This document shows, in pieces, positions 45,509-57,000 of a stretch of DNA of 64,000 bases. The translations under genes were made by a program, and so were the position numbers. A model generated the notes under the pieces. The model was given only the letters and a program-made list of their open reading frames with translations, was not told where the DNA came from and searched no databases. The first letter of the stretch is position 1, and each line of letters opens with the position of its first letter. This DNA is from Melampsora larici-populina 98AG31 (lineage: Eukaryota; Basidiomycota; Pucciniomycetes; Pucciniales; Melampsoraceae), in the NCBI RefSeq assembly GCF_000204055.1, contig NW_006768787.1:426309-490308 (forward strand). Reading direction: 5' to 3'.

Positions 45509-48500
45509 ATGCCTAATTATAGCGTCCGAAGGGGACTCGCAATTCAGTCCGAGCTCTTGGGCAGCGAAATCAACTTACGCACGCGGTTTCGTGACGAGAT
45601 TCCACATGTCATAGGTCGACCAACGGACCGGTGTTCCGGATGCGGCGCGTATAGATGGGTGATTGAAAGAACTTTCAGAGACCGAAATCTGTTAGACTCG
45701 ACTTACGGGAACTGTTGCCAGCATGGGCAAGTCGAGCTTCCAATGCGCTACTTTGCAGAAGATGTTGATCAGGACATACCTGTGTTTTACTATGCTCTAC
45801 TAACGGCACAAGATCCAAGTTAGTAACTTACTAATTGTCAAAACAATGCCACGTGATCCTGATTTCAACTTAGTCTCAGCTCATTTTAGATGCAATATAC
45901 GGAAGTACAATAATGCCATGTCGTTCACATCTCTTGGTGCTACACTCGATAGATCGGTAATGGGACAGCGGGGTATTTATACATTCAGAATCTCTGGACA
46001 GCTTTCACACAACATTGGGTCTCTGATGCCAGTTCCTGGGAATCACCCTGGGTTTTCCCAAATATTTGTTTACGGCGGAGGTGGTGAAGCCGAAGCTCAA
46101 AGCCGTAATGCCTACTTCAATAATGAATTAAATTTGCAGATTTTGATGTTATTTCAGCGGTTCATGGACTTACATAACCCATATGCCGAAGTCTTCCGGT
46201 CTGCAGCTGCTATCTGCAACGCTGGTGATACTCGACAACTCAGAATTAACACAATAACTGCAGCTGGTACCGACCACAGGCGTTATAACCGTTCTACTGC
46301 CAACGAAGTGGCAGCCATTATTGAAGGTAATGGCCAAATTGGAGATCGTCAGCGGGACATCATCCTGGAACGACAAACTGGAGATAGGCAACGAATCTCA
46401 GAATTACATACGGCGTATTTCGCACTTCGTTATCCTTTGCTTTTTCCTTATGGTTCCCAGACCTGGCACAAGAATTTTGTAAACCCAACTGAAGCACGTA
46501 AGTTCATTATATTTTACTTATAGAGAACAAGAATGAATATTATATTATATGAAAACTCACGAATCTAATTTACCTACTTCATTCTTGTAGGACGTGACGG
46601 CGTAGTTACAAACCTCGAATGGTTTGCATATTTACTGTTCCAACGCTCCGGTTTTTCGATAATCCATGCTTCGGGTCGTTTATTCCAAGAATTCGCAGTC
46701 GACATGTATGTCTGCGTCGAACACTCGCGACTTCAATATCTACGATTCCATCAGAAAGAACTGAGAGCAGAGTTATATCAAGGTGCAGTAGAAGCATTAA
46801 GTAACGAAGTAGAAGATGAACTCGTCGGCCGCCGCATTATATTACCATCCAGCTTCATTGGTGGTCCCCGCCACATGCAACAATTGTATCAAGATGCAAT
46901 GTCATTAGTAGCGGAGTTCGGTCATCCGAGTTTGTTTATTACAATGACAGCAAATCCGCAATGGTGCGAAATTACTGATTGTTTGGAGTATGGGCAGACA
47001 CCAGAAGACCGCCCCGATTTAGTTGCTCGTGTCTTTCATGCGAAGTTTCACTCACTGTTAAAGGATGTGACCAAGCAGGAACGATTTGGCCGATGCTTAG
47101 CTTATGTCTATACGGTTGAATTCCAAAAGAGAGGACTCCCCCACGTCCACCTTATCTTATTTCTCGAATCAGCAGATAGACCAACTACCCCCGAACAAAT
47201 TGATTGTATGATCAGTTGCCAACTTCCAAATCCCAATACTGAAGCCAAGCTTTTTGAATTGGTTACGACTTTTATGCTACACGGGCCTTGCGAACAATAC
47301 AAGTGCTGGACTGGGTCTAACTGCCGATTAGGGTATCCACGCTCATTTTGTGAAACGACGGAGCTTGCTGAGGACGCTTACCCAACCTACAAAAGGCCGA
47401 ATAACGGACGGTATTTCGATAAAGGGACAGTTCGTTATGATAATCAAAAGGTAGTGCCGTACAACAGATTCTTGACTCTCACATACGAATGTCATATAAA
47501 TGTTGAGGTAGCAGCAAGTATAAGAGCAATCAAGTATCTATTTAAGTATATCCTCAAGGGCCATGATCGCACTATGGCAACTATTGATGACCCAAACAAC
47601 GAAGACGAAATTTTAACTTACGTGAATGCCCGATTTCTTTCAGCAATTGAAGGTATGATTTCATGATACTGAACTTGGAATGTTTACCTTGCTGAAGTAC
47701 TTTGTCACTATCAATAGCAATCTGGCGTTTATTGAAGTTTGAGTTATCAGGTCGAAGCCCAGCAGTTCAGCGGTTGAGCTTGCATCTGGAAGGCCGGCAA
47801 ACCATTTACTTCATGGACAAAGCTGGACTGCGCAGGTCTATTGAGACTGGCCGGGCAGAGAGGACCACGCTTACGGAGTTTTTCAGGTTATGCTCGGAGA
47901 ACACTCCATTACGAGGTTCAGATCAGACGATTCGCTCTCTCAAGTATCAACAGGTACCAAAGTTCTTTACTTGGAATGAACAAACCAAGCGCCTAGCACC
48001 TCGAAGAAATAGTGTATCATCAGTTGGAAGAATTTATTTTGCTAATATCAAGCGTGGTGATATCTATTACTTGCGCTTACTATTAACTCAAGTCCCGGGG
48101 CCATTGTCATTCGATTACTTACGCACCGTTGATGGAGTTCGCTATAGTAGCTTTCGTGAAGCTGCTGATAAGCGGGGGTTACTTTTAGATGATCAACATT
48201 ACCACTCTTCTCTCACTGAAGCTGCGGTATGGAAAACTGGGCAACAGCTAAGGCTGATGCTTGCAATTATAATAGTTCATAGCTCACCGGCTGCACCACA
48301 AGATCTATGGCTGGATCACATCCAAGATTTGACTGATGACTGCGAATTTCGAATTAGACGGCTTAACCCTCACGCACGACCAACTGAACAGCATGTACAT
48401 AACTACGGTCTCTTTCTACTAGAGAAAGTTGTAACTGCTATGGAAACAACTTTAGAACATCTTGGTATGCCTTTAGTTAATGAAGAATTATTACTTGAGT

Positions 48501-50011
48501 TGAATATCCCCGATGAAAGAGTTAGGAATCACGTAAATTCTACTACCCCTGAAGAGAGCGAACGGAAATACACATCAATGCTCGAAGTCATGACTCACGA
48601 GCAAACTGCTGTTGTTTTTGCTACTTGTGAAGCTATCGTTGATCATCGACCTTACTTAGCTTTCTTGGACGGCCCCGGTGGAACAGGCAAGACTTTTGTC
48701 TTAAATTGTATCTTACATTTTTGCAACGCCAACGGTATACCTTTCGAAGCGGTGTCCGCAGCGGGAATTGCAGCTTTGCTACTCTTACGTGGTCGAACAG
48801 CACACAGTGCTTTTAAAATCCCAATTCCAGTTTATGATGATTCCATATGTGCTCTTTCGCTCCGAGATTCAGGATCAGCCGAAGTAGCAAATACAAGATT
48901 TATAGTTTGGGATGAAGTGGCTATGCAGCACAAATACGCGATAGAGAGTGTTGATCGTACTCTCAGGGACTTAACTGGTATAGATCTACCATTCAGAGGT
49001 AAAACAGTGCTTTTCGCAGGGGATTTCAGGCAAACTTTGCCAATTATAAGAAGAGCTAATCTAATGACACAAGCCCAAGCCACGTTAAAAGCTTCTTACC
49101 TTTGGAACAATATACATCGCTTTGCTTTAACTGTCAATATTTGTTTAGGTGGACTATCTCCAACTCCAAATCGAGAAAATGTCAGTTTTGCCAAGTGGTT
49201 ATTAGATTTAGGCTCCGGCCGACTCCAACGTGACCACGTTGCTTCAATACCTATTCAACACTGTAACGTCTCCATTGTACGACCACCAAGCACCTACAAC
49301 GCTACGCTTCTGGACAACGAATACTCTGGGGTTCAAAACTTAGTTCAATGTGAGAATTGGGCTGCTCTAACAGAGTTTTATTCAAATCAATGCCTAATAA
49401 CTCCGCTCAACAAAATTGTGAATTCAATAAATCGACATGTCATGGAATCATTACCAGGCCAATCTTACACATCAGTATCAAAAGATCTTATGGATGAGGC
49501 CTACATCGATCCAGTTACTGCTGATGTATTGAATACTTTTAACTTCCCGGGGTTCCCTGCTCACGTCCTCAAACTCAAAGTAGGGGCGTCAGTCATGATT
49601 TTGAGGAACTTGAATCTAGCAACCGGGCTCTGCAACGGAACGAGACTTCTAATCACGGATTACAGTAGGCATGCTTTGCAGTGTCGAGTCTTAACTGGTG
49701 ATTTAAAGGGAACATCAATTAGTCTACCTAAGATGAAGCTACATCACAAAGGCAGCGAAGAATGCCCCATTCCATTCTTTCGGTACCAATTCCCAATTAT
49801 GGCAGCTTTTTGTATGACAATTAATAAAAGCCAAGGTCAAAGCCTTGAACGTGTCACAGTACTACTTCCAAGGCCCGTCTTCTCCCACGGACAGTTATAC
49901 GTAGCTCTATCAAGATGCAAGAATGCTTCCAATGTAAACATTTCCATTACTTCGAACTCGAGGGACTTATCTACTACAAACATTGTGTTTCATCCAATTT
50001 TGAACAATTAA
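45509..50011 (+). CDS. Helitron Rep/helicase, four exons, apparently intact
   Basis: Exons 45509-45818, 45874-46497, 46591-47652 and 47718-50011 join exactly in frame to 1429 residues with no stop. The introns are GTTAGT…TTAG (55 bases), GTAAGT…GTAG, and GTATGA…ATAG. Order of parts: an amino zinc-binding region (CSGCGAYRW … YGNCCQHGQ, about residues 43-74), the Helitron-like amino domain, the Rep nuclease with HUH motif GLPHVHLILF (about 495) and the two-tyrosine segment KYLFKYILKGHDR (about 625), then a Pif1-type helicase with Walker A GPGGTGKTF (about 983), IVWDEVAMQHK, FAGDFRQTLPI, and the late motifs MTINKSQGQSLERV and QLYVALSRCKN. This enzyme drives rolling-circle transposition. Everything needed seems present, so the copy may be active or recent. 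Confidence 0.93.
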
Positions 50012-51533
50012 CTCGAGAAAAGATGTAGTCATAGCCAATTAATAAACTAAAAACTCTTGCTTTGTAAGCCTAATTTCCTGTTCACACAAAGCGCTGAACA
50101 CTGATCTTTGGTATTTCTCAAGGTATGTAGATTTGTTGTAACTAACAAAACAGGCGAAGCTCAAATATCGACGATATCTTACTAATGTCAAATGAGATGA
50201 ACACTCAAGAATTCAAGTCGAAGCACCTTATGATTAAGTTTAAATATAAGTCTTTGGCTTCAGGTTATGAATATGTAGAAGAAAATGTGGATTAATGTTG
50301 TACGTGCTGGATGTTAAGTTTTGGCAGTTATCAAACTCATCGGTAAACTGATCTTCTCACACAAGACATTAAAACTGGTGCATCTTGACATAGAGTATAT
50401 GATCAAAATTTAGTAAGAGGCAGACATTGGACGAAGGTCCTAACTGAGTACCATGTTCTTTTGTATAATGTGATCTTATTAAATAACCAATTTTGTTAGT
50501 GTTGTTACAATAAACATGATTATTTGTTTGCGTATTAGCTGATGTTTGAATACAAGAGTGTACACAATGTCGAGTTTTTGCAATTTAGGTGCTGAGATTT
50601 GTATAAAAGATTAAATATGAATATAAACTTGGGAGCTTGCCTGTGTAGCAGTTGAGGTTTGATAGCAGGACAGAGGTTGGTTTGACGGGAGATGACGTGG
50701 CCGAGACAAGACTCGGCATCCCTAATCATGAAGACCATACTCGGAACAACTACGGTATGTATAAAGGAATTCTAAAGTAAATCTTAATGATATATCAGGG
50801 AATCGACGGAAAGGGATCACAATCGGATTGGAAGCGAGGCAGTGTGAAGAACTTAGTAAATCAAATATTGTGAGCAATGAATTTAAAAGCATGATAAGTA
50901 GTAAACGGAAACCTCGGCGTCTATATTTGACCAAAACCGTCTCGTGAAGGAATCTTTACTGTGAATAATGGAGTAAGATACTAACTCAGGGACCTACTAC
51001 CCTGGTGTTCTGTTTCTAGGCACACGCGAAAGATTTGATGATCCTTGATTGCACGATACATATTTCAATATTCATATGCATAAAGACAGTTCGAGTGAAT
51101 AGACTTACCCGGCCATTTTGAACTAATTGACGACGTGTAAGGGGTGGGTGGTTCACATTGGTGAGCTTGCTCATGATTAGGATCATAAATCAAAATTTGG
51201 GACATACTGCCTATTTCGAAGTACCAGTGAAGGACGGCAATATAGCACGTATAATTGCAAAGCCACAAAGTACGCACACATTTGGATTTCGATGTGTAAA
51301 CAATCTGCCAATCAAGAGGCTTCACGGAACTACGTATATTAGGTGGTCGCGAAGATGGTCTGCCAAACAGGATAGGTGGTTATTCCAAATAACAAAACAC
51401 GGATCCTTGGTACTTCAGTGGATTGAGCGCTTTAATATAACGAGATGTAAGATAGATGCTGAAGGCTTTATCATATTGTTTAGTTTCAATGAAGACAACT
51501 TGAACTGTCTCTTACAAATTACCACAGCCAATA
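50012..51533. other. 3' flank of the Helitron gene
   Basis: No gene is supported. Two hairpin-plus-CTRR candidates for the Helitron right end lie here, at 50701-50723 and near 50990-51018. A 141-codon frame at 51158-51583 runs into the F-box gene start in another frame and shows no motif. Confidence 0.4.
50701..50723 (+). other. Candidate Helitron 3' terminus (hairpin then CTAA|T)
   Basis: GCCGAG and CTCGGC (50700-50717) form a 6-bp stem with a 6-base loop. ATCC, then CTAA followed by T, come next. Helitrons end in CTRR before a T with a hairpin a few bases upstream, so the shape fits, although the stem is short and the spacing tight. Confidence 0.25.
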
Positions 51534-52851
51534 ATGGCTTCATCACGTCCTCTGCCAGTGGAAATAGTCGAAAACATTATTAGTTTCCTGTGTATCAGCT
51601 ATCCCTCAACAACTACTGAACCATTAAACGGCGCAGATCAATCATTCTTAACCCACTCTTCTATAGTACAATTACTTCAATTACGATTGCTTGCCAGATC
51701 TTGGGCTGCAGCTATTCCACAATTTGTCTACGGCTCCTTAAGTTTAGCAACACCAAATTTCAATCGTTATGTTGTCAATATGTGGATGAACTGTTTGAAC
51801 GTCTCGAATCTCACCAACTTACGTCGACTGTGCTTGAGTGAAGTTCTCTACATCCCGGCTTCGAAGGCAACCGGGTATCACATGGCGTTATCAGATGAAT
51901 CCAGTGACCAGTTTGAGTACGAGTACAGCCGTTGGGAGCGAAATTGTATTTTCATTCTGGATGCAGCTGATATTGTTAGCTTATGTGGTTCAAGATTAGT
52001 ACATTTGAAATTAGTCTTCGCGCGTTCAGTTGGGTTCTCAGATAGTATGGTGGTTGCAATAAAGCGTATAAGAAACCTCAAGACTTTTTCGATTGAAGGA
52101 ACTATGATAGGAGGAATTGTTAATGATTCCAAATCCTTATCTGCGGTCTTACAAAACAGCCCTTCATTAGAATCTTTATCATTAAGATTAGCAGCCTTAC
52201 GTCGCTTAAATTTGGACCCCGATTTCTTACCAAACTTACGCCACCTTTGGATTAAATGTCATCGATATAACTTGGACGCCGTGAGTCACTTCTGTCGGAA
52301 CGGTCCCAATCAAATTAAGCTTCTAGAGTACATACCTACTGGGCGACCTGAACAATCAAGGATGTTGCTTATGGCTTTACGGAACACCCTCGAAGGCCTG
52401 ACTGTGGATACAATTCCAGATGATCTTCCTCGTCGGCTAGGAATCGAAGCCTTTCCCAAACTCCGAATCGTGCGCTGCAAATACATCAATACTTTACGTG
52501 ATCATCCAGTTTGGTTCGAATGGTCATTGTTTCATACTATTGAAGTTCTGATTGTAAATTATTGCAGCAGTAGAGCTTATTGGGAAGACGTTTTATTAAC
52601 ACCTGGCGGACCTCACTTGAAAGAAGCAAACAAATTGAAACACTTTATCTTTATCATAGCAAGTGATGAGCCGATTGAAGACCACGAGTTAACGGAGGTG
52701 TTCAAGACTTACGGTATTCAATGCCATTTCAGATCAGGGATAACTCATACTGAAGTGTTGGTAAGTGTTGCTCGTATAATTCGAATCTGTTTATAGTACA
52801 GTGTAAACTGATATAAAACTCTGCGTCGAACAGAATCTTATGAAAAACTGA
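51534..52851 (+). CDS. F-box/LRR-like family protein
   Basis: Exon one, 51534-52760, gives 409 codons. A GTAAGT…ACAG intron (52761-52833) leads to a tiny last exon 52834-52851 (NLMKN, stop). It begins with an F-box-type helix LPVEIVENIISFL and a second helix LLQLRLLARSWAAAIPQFVY. Irregular leucine-rich stretches follow (LRRLCLSEVL, LVHLKLVFARSVGF, LESLSLRLAALRRLNL, NTLEGLTVDTIP, PKLRIVRCKYINT). Such proteins bring targets to SCF ubiquitin ligases, and the repeat part would bind the target. It is about 415 residues and looks intact. It is closely related in layout to the gene at 54012 and to the frameshifted copy at 17.1-18.5 kb. All three end on the same splice-donor position after a Glu-(Val/Leu)-(Leu/Met) motif. 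It lies 1.5 kb downstream of the Helitron gene. Confidence 0.72.
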
Positions 52852-54011
52852 GTGTAGACAAGAAAAGTGGCAAACTATAGTTCGACTGCGTGAGTATCTC
52901 GGAGTCATTCATATCCAAATTGAGAGTAAAACTAATGTAGTGACTTGGAGTAAAATTTTTAGTATTGAAGCCATACCTGAAGTTCATAATAAAAATGTAA
53001 GAAAAAATGTGGAGTTGACGAGTGACGAGGTCCGATCTACCAACTACACGTTCAAAGTTCGCAGGTTCAAAGTAGAAGATTATTAGTCGAATGAAGAATT
53101 TGATGTAGAGTAGGGAGAAGTTCTTTAGATGAGCTAATGATTTCACAAAGAGCTCACTAGCTATGTGGATGTTCTCGTGTAGAGACCGTCAAAACTTGAG
53201 AGTCTAATCAAAAGCAGAACTAATGCGATTAGTTAGCAAAATTCCTTCAACTCTATTTGTGCATATATGTTGGTTGGGATAACTTGATAGAAATCATTGT
53301 TGTAATATGTTTACATTATCATGTTTCGTAAATTGTTCATCACCCTCATTATCAAGGCTGAGATCCCTGCAGTAAATTTAAGGTGAAACATATGTCTAAC
53401 GTGTATTCAACCTCCACCCAAAATCATCAAGAACTATTGAGAGTGGCTGAGAGTTCAACATTGAGTTCCGAGCAGCAGTGAAATCAGTGGGACGAGTGGT
53501 AGCATGTGAGTAGATGAAATTCGCCAGATTGAATTCCACCTCCGTATAAGCGAGTTACGTCCACGCGGCTTATAACGCTATTGTGCAGATTCACTACGTG
53601 ATTGCGAGTCAATCACAAATCGGCTGAATCCTGACAGATATATTGTGAATACACGTAAGTACTTGCGGTAAAAGTTGGGATTCACGTGAGCAAAAAGAAT
53701 ACCATAGGTGGTCCGTAACTATACAGACCAACTAATGAACTCGAGTGAGCGGTGAGATTTCACATCAAAAAAATATTTATCACGAAAAAACTCAAGGTGA
53801 ACCCAAACGAGACAAGTAGATTGACAATGCTGCTTGGCTAAGGAACAACTCTGTTGTTTGAAGATCGGTAAGTCTGACGTGGTGAACAAGCGAAGGAAAA
53901 ATCAAAATTAGCCAACACAGCATACAATATTTTAACGCCTGCAATAGTCTCTCGTAAAAAGAGGGAGCCAATTCAAATTCTCTTTGTCGTAACTACACAA
54001 AATTCATAGCT
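52852..54011. other. Between the two F-box genes, no supported gene
   Basis: This is AT-rich sequence without a convincing frame. The minus-strand frame at 52838-53146 has no motif. Confidence 0.4.
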
Positions 54012-57000
54012 ATGACTCCATCACCACCTCTCCCAATTGAGATAGTAGACAAAATCATAAAGTATTTCTGCGAAGATGCAAACTATACGCCAAATGACGG
54101 CGTTAATAGTGCTTCGAAACCTTTCTTGAATCATACTTCAGTTGTAGACTTGCTAAGATTACGATTAGTTGGGCACTCGTGGTCGAACAGTGTTTCGCGC
54201 ACAGTCAACGATTCCTTACACTTGGAGCAGCCTTGGGTACATAAGTACATCGTCACGATGTGGAGTACCTGCCTTATCAAATCAGATTTCTTCTGTTTAA
54301 CTCGGCTATCATTGAACAACGTTATGTTCCAACCCAAATCCACCTACGGTCCTTTCTATGAATCAATTAGAGATCCTAAACTTCGAATCCTCGAATTAGA
54401 GCATCAACATTACTCATCAAAGTCTATTTTTATGCAAGATGCTGCTGATATTATCAGGTTATGCGGCAGAAAACTGATCGAACTCAGCATAACATTTACC
54501 GATGCTGTTGGATTTTCTGACAAACTAATCAGTGCGATTGATCAGATTGAAAGTTTAAAAAGTCTATTTATCCAAGGCAACGCGAACCACAATCTCACGA
54601 ATGATTCAAAATCTCTAGCGAACGTATTGAACGGCACTTACGAATTAGAGTCTTTATTGCTCAAGTTTTCTACTCTAGAGTCGTTGGATGTCGGGACGAT
54701 TGCGATGCCTAAGTTGATGCATCTATCGGTTAGATGTGATGCTATGAACAATGCGGCCATCAACAAATTCTGTCAGGCAGAAGGGAGACGCATCAAGTTC
54801 CTAGAATTCATCCCAGATATTTTTTGTGACGACTCGCAAACCATGATCCTGGGGCTGCAAGATCATCTGGAGGCATTGTTTATCGATGTACTGCCAAACT
54901 TTATCCCTCTAGACCTATGTATGACACGTTTCCCGAAACTCAAGATTTTGAGAACCACCTGCATCAATTCGAGACGAACAACACCTGATTGGGCCGAATG
55001 GAGCTTCTTTGATTCAGTAGAAATTATGATTACCCCTCATGTTGCGACCAGCGATTATCGGCGAAGAGAGCTGGAAAAAGCTGCATTACTGCCCTTACCT
55101 CCAACCTTGAAGCACTTAGTTTTCACCTTTGAGGGGGCAATGGTAGTGAGGGATGAGGTTTTAGTAAGGTTGTTTGGAGCTCACGGGGTAAAATGCCATT
55201 TCATGCCTAGATTAAGTTACTCCGAAGTATTGGTGGGTCTTCTTGTTATGATCGGTAATAAATCACTGACCTGTTTTGCTGCTGTGTTGCCCTGATTCCG
55301 TTTGCTCTGCTGTTATGCTGTGTTGCCCTGATTCCGTTGTTCCGTTGTGTGTGCTGATCTGTGTTGTACGCTTTGCTGACAAACATGTATGACGTCACTG
55401 GATATGTTTCGCTCACAAAAACCCTCGAGTCCTTGCCCAAAAGAACTTCGATAAAAAACTATTCAAAATCTTCTCATCGTTTTCTCTTTTTATCGTTTTC
55501 CTTTGATCGTCAAGAAAATTGTCACTTCCTCGTTTCGTTCTAAAACACTCAATACTACACGACAAATCTATTCAACTATAAAGCTGAATCTAAATCGAAC
55601 TCAAGCTTTTATCGAAAGGAAAGGAGGTATAGCTTGGTTCTATTTATGATGTCTGATTTCTTCTTTATCTAATTTTAAATTGATTCCTCAAAATGTAGAC
55701 TTTCGCTTTTTTGATTACATTGTTCGATTTAAAATTCGTGTTACAAAGTTGAATCTCATAAGTGTAGTTACTGTTAAAGGTACTACAATTTCTCTCTTAT
55801 CTTTTTTATCAAAGTTGTTTGTTACGTTTTTACTTACATAAAATATTACTGTTAAAGAAATTAAAATATAAGTTTTATCCTAAAGAAAGAGAGATCCTAC
55901 CTGTTCATTACATGGTAGCGAGAGACTCCTCTTGGAAAAACTATATTATTTCTTTTTACATTCGTAGTTTTTAGAACGACTCGTTTGAGATGTCTCAACC
56001 TACTTTTTCGACCAAGGCCACCGGAAAAGACGAAAACGAAAATGATTCCTCCTCTGATTCAGATAATCATTCTTCAACCAAAGTCAAAATCATCAAATTG
56101 ACTCGAAAAAATTGGCATGAATGGCAAATACGTTTCGATAACATCCTCGTCAGTAAAGGATACGACGATTTACTGGACGAGAAATGGGTTGCCGCCAACA
56201 TCAACAAACCCGCTTTCAAACGCAAAAACGCCTGGGCTATTAACAAGCTCTTCGAAACTGTATCTTCCGAACTTCGAGCTATACTATTGAAAAATAGCAA
56301 AAGCTTCCATGACGCCTACACCGCTCTCGCTAAATCCTGTGGTGTCTCTTCAATTCTTATGATTGGAATGAAGGTACAACACTGGATGTCTCTTCGATAC
56401 ATTCCTGGGAGTTCCATTCAGGAACATTGCGACCAAATCTCCGGAACTTACACTTCGCTTTCAGCTTCATTGGCCGCCACCAAACCTACTGTTTTAACCA
56501 TTTCCACTGAACTTGCCGCTATTTTCTTCTTACTCAGTTTTAATGATGACGAAGGATTAACACCTTTAATTCAAAATTGCTGGGACCTTAGTCCATTCAG
56601 TTTCGAATCCTGCTACGATAAGCTTATCATGGAGCATAACCGTCGGGAATCGCAAGAAACCGAAGTTGTTAACTTTTCAAAGGTCAAAGGAAAAAGAAAC
56701 GAAAAGCCCAACTCATCTTCATTTCAGCCTAATCCTTCTTCTTCCTCTTTCAATCCTAAAAGCATCATCACTACCAAAAAACCTTGGGTTAAAAACTTTG
56801 AGTCCATCGATGAAAAAGTTGCCCGTTTAGTCGCCCAACATCTCTCTCAACATAAATCTTCGGAAGCTCATCACATTCAACAATCCTCTGAATCTGAAGA
56901 CGAACGAGTAGACCATATTCAACATCGTCAAGAAAACAACATTGACGACAGTGGTTTCATGATCACCGATTCTGTCAATTACCTCGGTGCCGAAAAATTT

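Noticed and set aside
51158..51583. 141-codon plus-strand frame just before the F-box gene
   Set aside because: It overlaps the F-box start in another frame, has no motif or partner exon, and its composition is not coding-like.
51534..55232. F-box genes as captured Helitron cargo
   Set aside because: The Helitron right end is not fixed, the genes have their own introns and a relative exists at 17-18 kb outside any Helitron, so host genes are the simpler reading.
55246..55543. Short frames in the LTRs, repeated at 60196-60493
   Set aside because: They are copied with the LTR, contain a simple repeat, and have no coding evidence.
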